34,482 bases of DNA from positions 1 to 34,482 of IMG/VR virus record IMGVR_UViG_3300044730_001270. One strand, given 5' to 3'. The position numbers and the translations under genes are program-made. Below the pieces are notes generated by a model that worked only from the letters and a program-made list of their open reading frames with translations, searched no databases and had not been told where the DNA came from. This document shows, one piece after another, positions 29,214 to 34,482 of this stretch; position 1 is the first letter of the stretch, and every line of letters begins with the position of its first letter. The stretch comes from a virus.

Positions 29214-29827
29214 TATTTAGCCTCCTGCATGGAAAAGTGTATACAGTCGTAAACCTCTTGAAGCTGAGGCTCGCTTAACCCTTTCAGAGTCTTGATCTTG
29301 GCAATATCCATGATAGCCTCATTACTCAGATCATATTGTTTCTGAAGGTTCAGGATTGCTTTTAATGTCGGACTGGTGGCGGGCGCTGGTGTTTCCTTAA
29401 CCAGTTGGGGTTTTGACTGGGTTTTCTGTTTCGGTTGCTCATCGCTTCTTTCAGGGTCATCGCCAGTAGCGCACCCGGCAAACTTTAGGTAAAAGTATTT
29501 GTTTGCCCCTGTAGCGGCTTTGTATGACCCTTTATCGCCTTTATCCTCGCCTTGGCCCACCACTTTCACCTTGATAGATTCGCCAGTGTCAGCATCAACA
29601 ACGGTATATTCAACGTGTAAAAGCACTTGAATCTGATCGCCACGGGTAAGCGTTTCATAGCCTACCGTGTCAGGGAAAGCCACAAGCCCGTGCTTGTTCA
29701 TCAAGTCCTTGACGGCTAAAACATCAGCCTCGGTACTGTATTTATACTTGTTGAAAGCGTTATAGCCTGATTTAGGAATTGTTTCCGCCTCTTGTTGGAC
29801 GGCTAATATTTTTTTGTAGATGTTCAT
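29213..29827 (-). CDS. erf: ERF-family single-strand annealing protein
   Basis: 204 residues. ERF pattern: GYNAFNKYKYSTEADVLAVK near the N-terminus and VVGQGEDKGDKGSYKAATGA then NKYFYLKFAGCATGDDPE. The C-terminal third is a separate low-complexity linker (PKQKTQSKPQLVKETPAPAT) and a small helical domain. It anneals complementary strands for recombination and replication repair; SSB is encoded directly downstream, the usual pairing. Confidence 0.88.
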   Translation of the reverse strand: MNIYKKILAVQQEAETIPKSGYNAFNKYKYSTEADVLAVKDLMNKHGLVAFPDTVGYETLTRGDQIQVLLHVEYTVVDADTGESIKVKVVGQGEDKGDKGSYKAATGANKYFYLKFAGCATGDDPERSDEQPKQKTQSKPQLVKETPAPATSPTLKAILNLQKQYDLSNEAIMDIAKIKTLKGLSEPQLQEVYDCIHFSMQEAK

Positions 29828-30216
29828 AATCCAACCGCTTTCTTATCAACAACTTTCCGCAACGCATAAGGGCTTTGCTCAACAGTCATCCACTTTTCGA
29901 TCTCGGCCATATCCGCATAGCTCAAATCGCCATCCTTAATCAGGGCTTCAATCTTGGTCTTTGTGACTTTAGGGGCTGGGATGAAGTGGTCAATCAAACC
30001 CTTGGATTCCAGGTAAGTGATAGCGCCTGCCCCGAAGTCATAGCGGGTGGTGCTGGTGATACTGTACCCGATTCCTTGACTTCCAAAGCCTTGTTTTATG
30101 CCGTTTTGCAGCATTAAAGTTAATATCTCGCCGTCAAGCTCGGCTATTTCCCGTTCAATAGCTTCCTTGGCTTGGATTTTCTCATAGCGGGTATCAATTA
30201 ATTCAGTCAGTTCCAT
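29824..30216 (-). CDS. Hypothetical early protein with coiled-coil start
   Basis: 130 residues, ATGA overlap with ERF. N-terminal coiled coil (YEKIQAKEAIEREIAELDGE), middle beta-like GSQGIGYSITSTTRYDFGAG, then helical (PKVTKTKIEALIKDGDLSYA). Encoded right upstream of ERF, where phages often put nuclease inhibitors or annealing helpers; that link is only contextual. Confidence 0.55.
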   Translation of the reverse strand: MELTELIDTRYEKIQAKEAIEREIAELDGEILTLMLQNGIKQGFGSQGIGYSITSTTRYDFGAGAITYLESKGLIDHFIPAPKVTKTKIEALIKDGDLSYADMAEIEKWMTVEQSPYALRKVVDKKAVGL

Positions 30217-30381
30217 CTAAACAGCTCCCATCATCAAATCATTCACACGCTCATTCAGTTGATTAATCCGGTCTAAGTCCGGGTGGATTTTCTGCAAGAG
30301 CTTATTTCGCTCTTCCAGCAGCTTTGCGGCTTCTTTCTTTCTGGCTTGGCTCTTGGTTTGCTCAAACTTCAAAATGCTCAT
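30217..30381 (-). CDS. Small coiled-coil protein (54 aa)
   Basis: ATG 30381 with AGGAGA upstream, ATGA overlap with the preceding gene. Nearly all helix: SQARKKEAAKLLEERNKLLQ then DLDRINQLNERVNDLMMG. A dimeric coiled coil is likely. Unknown family. Confidence 0.55.
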   Translation of the reverse strand: MSILKFEQTKSQARKKEAAKLLEERNKLLQKIHPDLDRINQLNERVNDLMMGAV

Positions 30382-30554
30382 ACTTTCTCCTGAAATTGAA
30401 ACAGTGCATAAATTTGGGCATCCAGCAGGTTGCGCCTTGCTATCAGCGCTTGAATCCGGCTTGCCAGTGCTTCCCGCTCTTGACACAGGGCAATGTGCTT
30501 GTTCTCCCAGTGGGGGAGCTGTTGGGGTTGGCTTCCGAAGCTTAAAATATTCAC
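30378..30554 (-). CDS. Small coiled-coil protein (58 aa)
   Basis: GTG 30554 with GGAGGG eight bases upstream. HIALCQEREALASRIQALIA then RRNLLDAQIYALFQFQEKV forms an amphipathic helix similar in design to its neighbour. Could pair with that protein. Function not recognised. Confidence 0.5.
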   Translation of the reverse strand: MNILSFGSQPQQLPHWENKHIALCQEREALASRIQALIARRNLLDAQIYALFQFQEKV

Positions 30555-30555
30555 G

Positions 30556-30702
30556 TTAAAACCCTCCCACGCATTCGCAAGTAACTTGATCCCGCCCAAT
30601 CTCGGCAGACCAGACCCAACGTAACCCGCTGTCATTGCAGACCGGGCAGATAGGGCTGATGCTGCAAAACATCAGGTCGTATGCTAAACTAATATCCATC
30701 AT
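30556..30702 (-). CDS. Small zinc-ribbon-like protein (48 aa)
   Basis: ATG 30702 gives the best spacing to AAGGA. CPVCNDSG and CECVGGF supply the ligand pattern CxxC...CxC, flanked by LRWVWSAEIGRDQVT. Resembles small phage zinc ribbons. Follows the plus-oriented hairpin at 30721-30753. Confidence 0.5.
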   Translation of the reverse strand: MMDISLAYDLMFCSISPICPVCNDSGLRWVWSAEIGRDQVTCECVGGF

Positions 30703-30720
30703 TTTCATTTCCTTTCTTTG

Positions 30721-30753
30721 GCCCCGCTGAACTCGCAATTCAGCGGGGTTTTT
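30721..30753 (+). terminator. Plus-strand terminator-like hairpin in the early operon
   Basis: Ten-bp perfect stem CCCCGCTGAA/TTCAGCGGGG (30722-30731 with 30739-30748) followed by five T on the plus strand only; the minus strand has no T-tract after the stem. Probably blocks antisense transcription or acts as an RNA stabiliser. Confidence 0.55.
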
Positions 30754-30763
30754 GGGTTTTAAA

Positions 30764-31624
30764 TTAAACAGTTGCTTTTGAAGTAAACGCTTCAAACGCT
30801 TCCAGCCACTCCAGCGCAAGTTTGCTAAACTGGCTGGTTTCAGGAGTGTCGCCTTCTTTAATTGACAGGAAAAACCTCTCAATCGGGCGGTTATTGTCGG
30901 CGTATCCTAACTGGATATGAGTCACGCCCCTTGTCTTCGCAACCGTTCCAGCTAAACAGGCACACTCACCTGAGTAGGTTGAGCCGTCGATCCGGCCTTC
31001 TTTGATAGCAGCTTTGAGCGCTGGAATCTCAGGAATTGACTGAAGTAGCACGACCCACATATCATTTTTAATAGGCTCTAGGTCAGCGCCACTCAGGTCA
31101 GCGCCACTCAGGTTAGCGCCACTCAGGTCAGCGTCTCTCAGGTCAGCGTCTCTCAGGTTAGCGCCACTCAGGTCAGCGTCTCTCAGGTCAGCGTCTCTCA
31201 GGTCAGCGTCTCTCAGGTTAGCGCCACTCAGGTCAGCGTCTCTCAGGTCAGCGTCTCTCAGGTTAGCGCCACTCAGGTCAGCGTCTCTCAGGTCAGCGTC
31301 TCTCAGGTCAGCGTCTCTCAGGTCAGCGTCTCTCAGGTTAGCGCCACTCAGGTCAGCGTCTCTCAGGTCAGCGTCTCTCAGGTCAGCGTCTCTCAGGTAA
31401 GCGCCACTCAGGTTAGCGTCTCTCAGGTCAGCGCCACTCAGGTCAGCGTCTCTCAGGTAAGCGCCACTCAGGTTAGCGCCACTCAGGTCAGCGTCTCTCA
31501 GGTCAGCGTCTCTCAGGTTAGCGCCACTCAGGTCAGCGTCTCTCAGGTTAGCGTTTACAAGCGTTTCGGCATCAACAACCTTGATAACCTCGCCGCTCCA
31601 ACGATGTTTAATCTCTATAGTCAT
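30764..31624 (-). CDS. Pentapeptide-repeat protein
   Basis: 286 residues. N-terminal 27 residues ([20 protein letters not shown]) lead into 31 consecutive five-residue units of [20 protein letters not shown] or LRDAN, predicted to fold as a right-handed quadrilateral beta-helix with an acidic surface. The C-terminal 105 residues ([54 protein letters not shown]) are a conserved cap domain common in phage pentapeptide proteins. Acidic helices of this fold can mimic DNA (Qnr, MfpA); gyrase or nuclease binding is inference. Repeat number likely varies between strains. Confidence 0.85.
   Translation of the reverse strand: MTIEIKHRWSGEVIKVVDAETLVNANLRDADLSGANLRDADLRDADLSGANLSGAYLRDADLSGADLRDANLSGAYLRDADLRDADLRDADLSGANLRDADLRDADLRDADLRDADLSGANLRDADLRDADLSGANLRDADLRDADLRDADLSGANLRDADLRDADLSGANLSGADLSGADLEPIKNDMWVVLLQSIPEIPALKAAIKEGRIDGSTYSGECACLAGTVAKTRGVTHIQLGYADNNRPIERFFLSIKEGDTPETSQFSKLALEWLEAFEAFTSKATV
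31082..31546. repeat. 31-unit 15-bp tandem repeat coding pentapeptides
   Basis: Plus-strand units alternate mainly between GTCAGCGTCTCTCAG and TTAGCGCCACTCAG-type forms. Units of the same kind are identical at the DNA level, including third codon positions, pointing to recent expansion or gene conversion. Confidence 0.95.
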
Positions 31625-31646
31625 TTATCTCTCTCCTATAAACTAA

Positions 31647-31766
31647 CTATCCTGCAATCGCAAAACCCGTCAGCACCGCCACTGCAACCATCAGCAGAGC
31701 CTGCACAAAGAACAGGCCTAGGCTTGGGGCTTGTGATATCTCCCGTAGTTCTTGATCGTGTTTCAT
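31647..31766 (-). CDS. Small membrane protein (39 aa)
   Basis: ATG 31766 with GGAGGA upstream. Charged start (KHDQELREIS) then one membrane span (LGLFFVQALLMVAVAVLTGF). No family recognised; size fits regulatory or holin-like miniproteins. Confidence 0.5.
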   Translation of the reverse strand: MKHDQELREISQAPSLGLFFVQALLMVAVAVLTGFAIAG

Positions 31767-31773
31767 GTTCGTT

Positions 31774-31923
31774 TTATCCTCCAGTTCCTCGTAAGCGTAA
31801 GAAAGCCTCGTATTCTTCAGGGTGCCACCGTTGCAGGTAGCGCTCGTAAAGATCGGGGTAGTCAATGTGGAGCCTCGATAAGATGCCACCCATGACCGTG
31901 TTGTAGATGTCGATTGTGTCCAC
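31774..31923 (-). CDS. Small hypothetical protein (49 aa)
   Basis: GTG 31923 with GAGGA six bases upstream. DIYNTVMGGILSRLHIDYPD then YERYLQRWHPEEYEAFLRLR; helical and Tyr/Arg-rich. Its end supplies the RBS of the next gene. Family not recognised. Confidence 0.5.
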   Translation of the reverse strand: MDTIDIYNTVMGGILSRLHIDYPDLYERYLQRWHPEEYEAFLRLRGTGG

Positions 31924-31958
31924 CGCTTGTCCTCGTATCGTTTTGGGGAAAAGAAAAA

Positions 31959-32234
31959 ATGAACCAATACCCTGAATGGTTTCAGGAGAATTGCGCGTTT
32001 ATCATGAAATGGGCAGCCATTACCGTCATTGGCGGCACAGCTGGTTTCATTTTGGTTGGCTTGTATTTACTGGCTTTTGGAGATACAGCCCATCTGGAGT
32101 TTGCTCAGTACGTTTTGCAGACTCTTGTCATTCCGGTTTCGGCTTATCTAGCTGGTTTTCTTTCAGAGTTTGCGTTTCGATTCACAAAAAGCGTCACATG
32201 GAATCGACAGCAGAAAAGCGACGACAAAGCTTAA
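31959..32234 (+). CDS. Two-span membrane protein on the plus strand, tentative
   Basis: 91 residues from ATG 31959; RBS is weak (GGGGAA far upstream). Two spans: WAAITVIGGTAGFILVGLYL and YVLQTLVIPVSAYLAGFLSE, then a basic/polar tail (TKSVTWNRQQKSDDKA). It opposes the surrounding minus-strand genes and its end overlaps the minus gene at 32163-32360 by 72 bases. Could be real or a coincidental open frame. Confidence 0.4.
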   Translation: MNQYPEWFQENCAFIMKWAAITVIGGTAGFILVGLYLLAFGDTAHLEFAQYVLQTLVIPVSAYLAGFLSEFAFRFTKSVTWNRQQKSDDKA

Positions 32235-32360
32235 AATCGCCACATGCCAAACTGTCTCTGCGATGTAAGGCCCCGGCAGGTTGAAAACCACCCAGATTGA
32301 AAAGTTAAGCCCTAAAATGTATAAGAAAGTTAATGGAAAAATAAATCTGAATGAACCCAT
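32163..32360 (-). CDS. Small membrane protein (65 aa)
   Basis: ATG 32360 with GAGGTG six bases upstream. Two hydrophobic spans (FIFPLTFLYILGLNFSIWVV and VWHVAILSFVVAFLLSIPC), basic C-terminus (CESKRKL). First gene after the early leader region. The overlap with the opposing frame leaves one or both in doubt; this one has the better RBS. Confidence 0.5.
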   Translation of the reverse strand: MGSFRFIFPLTFLYILGLNFSIWVVFNLPGPYIAETVWHVAILSFVVAFLLSIPCDAFCESKRKL

Positions 32361-32670
32361 TTAAAACACCTCGTTGTTAGACTCTCAATCCGGCCCACCT
32401 CTCATAACGATGAGCCGGGTGAAAATCTATCTCTCGTTGTTTGAAACTGCCTAAAAGCGCCTGCGGCCAACAGAGGATTTGATGCTCTGCGAACGAATTA
32501 CCCGAACAGGACAAACTGTCTCAGGTAGCCCGGCTGTTACAGCTCCCAGTTAAACTGGGTTGGGTGTTTGTCTCACCCTTCTTAGGTCTTCCTATGCATC
32601 CCGCTCGGGGAAGATGTCAAAGTTACGATAAAGTTAAGCCCCCATGGGCTGGAAAGGTTTGAAAGCTTGG
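32361..32670 (-). promoter_or_regulatory. Early operon leader/promoter region
   Basis: About 310 bases without a convincing gene. On the minus strand TTGACA (32620-32615) stands 17-18 bases from a poor -10 (GCATAG/CATAGG near 32592-32598). A perfect 15-base inverted repeat CCCAGTTAAACTGGG lies at 32545-32559, downstream of the promoter, and CCGGCC/GAGCCGGG-type stems occur near 32390-32418. It could hold an operator and an antitermination leader for the early genes; no N-like protein was recognised. Confidence 0.4.
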
Positions 32671-32859
32671 TTAGGCGGATTGCCCTTGAATCTTTTCGAT
32701 CTCAGACCCAAACATTTTCTTTAATCCCAAAAAATGCTTTAGGTCAGGCTTGGACTCTCCACGCTCCCACCGAGAAACGGTTCTGGCGGTTACACCCAAC
32801 TTCCTTGCTAATGATTCTTGAGTGAATCCCTTATTGGTTCTTAAATCTTTAAAGGTCAT
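32671..32859 (-). CDS. Xre/Cro-like HTH repressor
   Basis: 62 residues: TFKDLRTNKGFTQESLARKL, GVTARTVSRWERGESKPDL, a textbook HTH_3 domain with the recognition helix in TARTVSRWERG, and almost nothing else. Transcribed toward the early operon, like Cro in lambdoid phages, from a promoter at 32899-32927. Size rules out a LexA-type self-cleavage domain. Likely binds the CAAATYYGTCT repeats next to its own start. Confidence 0.85.
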   Translation of the reverse strand: MTFKDLRTNKGFTQESLARKLGVTARTVSRWERGESKPDLKHFLGLKKMFGSEIEKIQGQSA

Positions 32860-32864
32860 TTGTT

Positions 32865-32927
32865 CAAATCCGTCTGTTCAAATTTGTCTATAGTCAGTAT
32901 AATAACAAGACAAATTCGTCTAGTCAA
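32865..32927. promoter_or_regulatory. Switch region: divergent promoters and three operator copies
   Basis: CAAATYYGTCT occurs three times: 32865-32875, 32879-32889, 32911-32921. The third lies in the 14-base palindrome-like AGACAAATTCGTCT. On the minus strand TTGACT (32927-32922), 17-base spacer, TATTAT (32904-32899) is a near-consensus promoter for the Xre gene; the third operator fills its spacer. On the plus strand TATAAT at 32898-32903 with a weak -35 may serve the opposite gene. Confidence 0.65.
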
Positions 32928-32962
32928 GCTTGAATTTTACAATCTTGTTTTTATGGTCAAAA

Positions 32963-33277
32963 ATGACTACTATGTCGAGCTTTGAGAAAAAATTAGACTC
33001 GCTTTTTAACAACCTTGGCGTGTCTCTTTACCAAATAGGACTTAGCCTAGGCGAAGACAGTTCAAGGTTAGATAAAATCCTTTACAACAAGCGCCCCACC
33101 ACTTTTGACAAGCGGTTAGAGGCCATTGTTTTGATTTGCCAGTCCCCACTTTTGAAAGGAAAGGTAAAAGCCGGAACCCTTGCGCAATGGCTTTCAGAGG
33201 ACTATATAAGCGAAGAGGGGCTTGAGAAAGCTTTTGAAAGAGCGAACTCTCTTAAACTGAAACGCATGCCTCAGTAA
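32963..33277 (+). CDS. HTH-like regulator, divergent partner of the Xre repressor
   Basis: 104 residues from ATG 32963 (ATG 32972 possible; RBS weak for both). FNNLGVSLYQIGLSLGEDSS then RLDKILYNKRPTTFDKRLEA resembles an Xre-type HTH; the C-terminal part (AGTLAQWLSEDYISEEGLEK) is helical. Position divergent from the Cro-like gene suggests the lysogeny repressor. It has no Ser-Lys peptidase domain, so induction would not follow the cI/RecA route. Confidence 0.55.
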   Translation: MTTMSSFEKKLDSLFNNLGVSLYQIGLSLGEDSSRLDKILYNKRPTTFDKRLEAIVLICQSPLLKGKVKAGTLAQWLSEDYISEEGLEKAFERANSLKLKRMPQ

Positions 33278-33318
33278 ATGCGCAAAGATTCTCGTAGTCC
33301 ATTTCTTCAAGAAATTTA

Positions 33319-33340
33319 AAAAGAATGCCCAAATTCTTTT
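33319..33340 (+). terminator. AT-rich hairpin after the regulator gene
   Basis: AAAAGAAT/ATTCTTTT eight-bp stem with loop GCCCAA, last bases T. Weak because the stem has few G/C. It lies 42 bases after the stop at 33277. The rest of the gap to 33486 shows nothing else I can support. Confidence 0.35.
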
Positions 33341-33486
33341 CCACAAGCTAGCCCCTTACATTTACACTCTCAATTGGATAAAATTCCCATGAGCATGATA
33401 CACACTAAACCTCTTCTGTATAGCCATGGTGTAAAACATGCTTTCTGCTTTTATTTATTCTGCAATCGTATAGATGAGAGTTGGAC

Positions 33487-34032
33487 ATGACGATACCGAA
33501 CAAAAATTCGATAGTCAAGTTTGGAATTTTAGTTGTAGTAATCACGTTTTCGTTTTTGGCCTTTTCAGGTTATTTCAATCCAAAGACAGAAAATCAGTTA
33601 ATTGACGAGCAAAAAAATCTAGCTTTTGCAGAAAAAGACAGCCACTTACAGGAGCTCTATACTTATAAGGCTATAGATCCCAATTATGTTGAAAACATCT
33701 TTGCAATTATGGATAAACCCAGACCCAAGTCTGATCAATATCAGTATGAAGTAGAGCTTCCGGATCGAAAACTATACGTTGAGAATACTGAAAACCCACC
33801 TTATAGCATTGAGTTTAAAAATAACACCCATAGTTATTTGAACTATGACTATGACGGAAATTTAAAAGATATCACCTTTATAAATAAGGCTGCTTACCCT
33901 CATTATGAGGCAAATTATGATTTTCCGAATAAATCTTTAAACGTGGTCTACGTCCAGTTTAACGACAAGTGTAACTATGCCTTCGGTTCAGATGGCTTGA
34001 TGATCAAGGAACGATGCAATTGTGAACATTGA
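33487..34032 (+). CDS. Exported or membrane-anchored protein, unknown
   Basis: 181 residues from ATG 33487. A basic start (TIPNKNSIVK) and one hydrophobic stretch (FGILVVVITFSFLAFSGYF) act as signal anchor; the rest is polar, Tyr/Asp/Asn-rich beta sequence (YQYEVELPDRKLYVENTENP, YLNYDYDGNLKDITF) ending with three Cys (KCNYAF, RCNCEH). AT-richer than the phage genes. No family recognised. Candidate lysogenic-conversion gene or host flank. Confidence 0.55.
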   Translation: MTIPNKNSIVKFGILVVVITFSFLAFSGYFNPKTENQLIDEQKNLAFAEKDSHLQELYTYKAIDPNYVENIFAIMDKPRPKSDQYQYEVELPDRKLYVENTENPPYSIEFKNNTHSYLNYDYDGNLKDITFINKAAYPHYEANYDFPNKSLNVVYVQFNDKCNYAFGSDGLMIKERCNCEH

Positions 34033-34354
34033 GAAAAACATAAATTTAAAGTTAAAATTAAGCTCTTATAACGTGGCGCTTGCAGCTTTGATCGCTTGGA
34101 CGCTTTACTGTCTAATCCAAGGGCAAAAAACAGACCTTCCTCCTTCCGGGCTTGGTGCTTTTGATCAATATGCTCAAATGATTTTAGCCGCAATTTCATG
34201 GATTCGCTGGTTTATGGGGTTTACTGTTTTAGGCATTATTTCCTTGCTCTTAAAGCCCTGCGTACAGTCTGAAAGTTTTACTGCCCCGGATAAGACCCCA
34301 GTCACTCCACTAGAAGATGAGCCGCCCTTCACCAAGAGCATTTACAGCCGGTGA
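34022..34354 (+). CDS. Two-span membrane protein, unknown
   Basis: 110 residues from GTG 34022, overlapping the previous gene by 11 bases. Spans: YNVALAALIAWTLYCLI and MGFTVLGIISLLLKPCV with a second hydrophobic part ILAAISWIRWF. Polar tail rich in Pro/Glu (PLEDEPPFTKSIYSR). Coupled to the exported protein before it, so the two probably act together at the envelope. Confidence 0.5.
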   Translation: MNIEKNINLKLKLSSYNVALAALIAWTLYCLIQGQKTDLPPSGLGAFDQYAQMILAAISWIRWFMGFTVLGIISLLLKPCVQSESFTAPDKTPVTPLEDEPPFTKSIYSR

Positions 34355-34482
34355 CAGCTATAATCAGGGGCGCTGCTGGAACTGGGCTTGGCATACTTCA
34401 GATGTTGCCAGGGGTTAGGGGGTATTAAAGTCAGTGATTCATATTTATTGAGTGCATGGAGAAAATATAGTGTCCTCACAAG
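34355..34482. other. Right end of window, no feature seen
   Basis: 128 bases without a supported gene, tRNA or clear attachment site. A GGGGTTAGGGGG tract occurs near 34411-34422. Confidence 0.3.

Noticed and set aside
31082-31546. CRISPR-like array
   Set aside because: Unit is 15 bp without spacers and keeps a pentapeptide coding frame; it is a protein repeat.
32361-32670. tRNA-like or coding content in the gap before the repressor
   Set aside because: No cloverleaf with a TTC-type arm and no frame with an RBS could be built; only promoter-like and palindromic elements are supported.

Overview
The window is one contiguous stretch of a contractile-tailed (myovirus-type) temperate phage or prophage. 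It begins inside the tail sheath gene and ends past the lysogeny control region. There is no capsid, terminase, portal or integrase gene in view, so the rest of the structural module and any integration module must lie outside. The host cannot be named from sequence alone. The simple baseplate set (plug, gp44-like hub, OB-fold spike, gp25-like wedge, J-like protein, DUF2612), the tailspike-type enzymes and the L,D-transpeptidase-fold lysin fit a Gram-negative or cyanobacterial-lineage host; this is inference.

Plus-strand late module (1-19948): sheath end, tail tube, a tail assembly chaperone with an apparent programmed -1 frameshift, tape measure, six baseplate proteins, and a DUF2612 protein that appears split in two by an inserted beta-sandwich module. 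A very large host-recognition region follows (8464-18996): collar-type fibre, small beta-sandwich adaptors present as paralogues, a beta-helix spike, a trimeric adhesin-like fibre, a GH5-like glycosidase spike with large insertions, and an SGNH-type esterase. The module closes with an L,D-transpeptidase-fold lysin candidate and a DUF1353 protein. Most genes are joined by ATGA, TAATG or GTGA overlaps, so this looks like one operon.

Boundary (19949-20264): a late terminator, a -10-like promoter, about 200 bases rich in stems that look like an undescribed structured RNA, and a bidirectional terminator where the two operons converge.

Minus-strand early module (20265-32360, read right to left): small membrane proteins, a pentapeptide-repeat protein built from 31 nearly identical 15-bp units, ERF annealing protein and SSB, a terminator, a cassette of tiny membrane proteins, RusA resolvase, a PD-(D/E)XK-like nuclease, and a replication initiator-like gene carrying iteron-like repeats (probable lambda-O-style origin). 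After these come many small genes, several with zinc-finger cysteines, including a free-standing ClpX zinc-binding domain.

Control region (32361-33277): a 62-aa Xre/Cro-like repressor gene and a divergent 104-aa HTH-like gene flank a short intergenic region with three copies of CAAATYYGTCT and good promoter boxes. To the right (33487-34354) are two membrane or exported proteins on the plus strand, probably lysogenic-conversion (moron) or host-flank genes.
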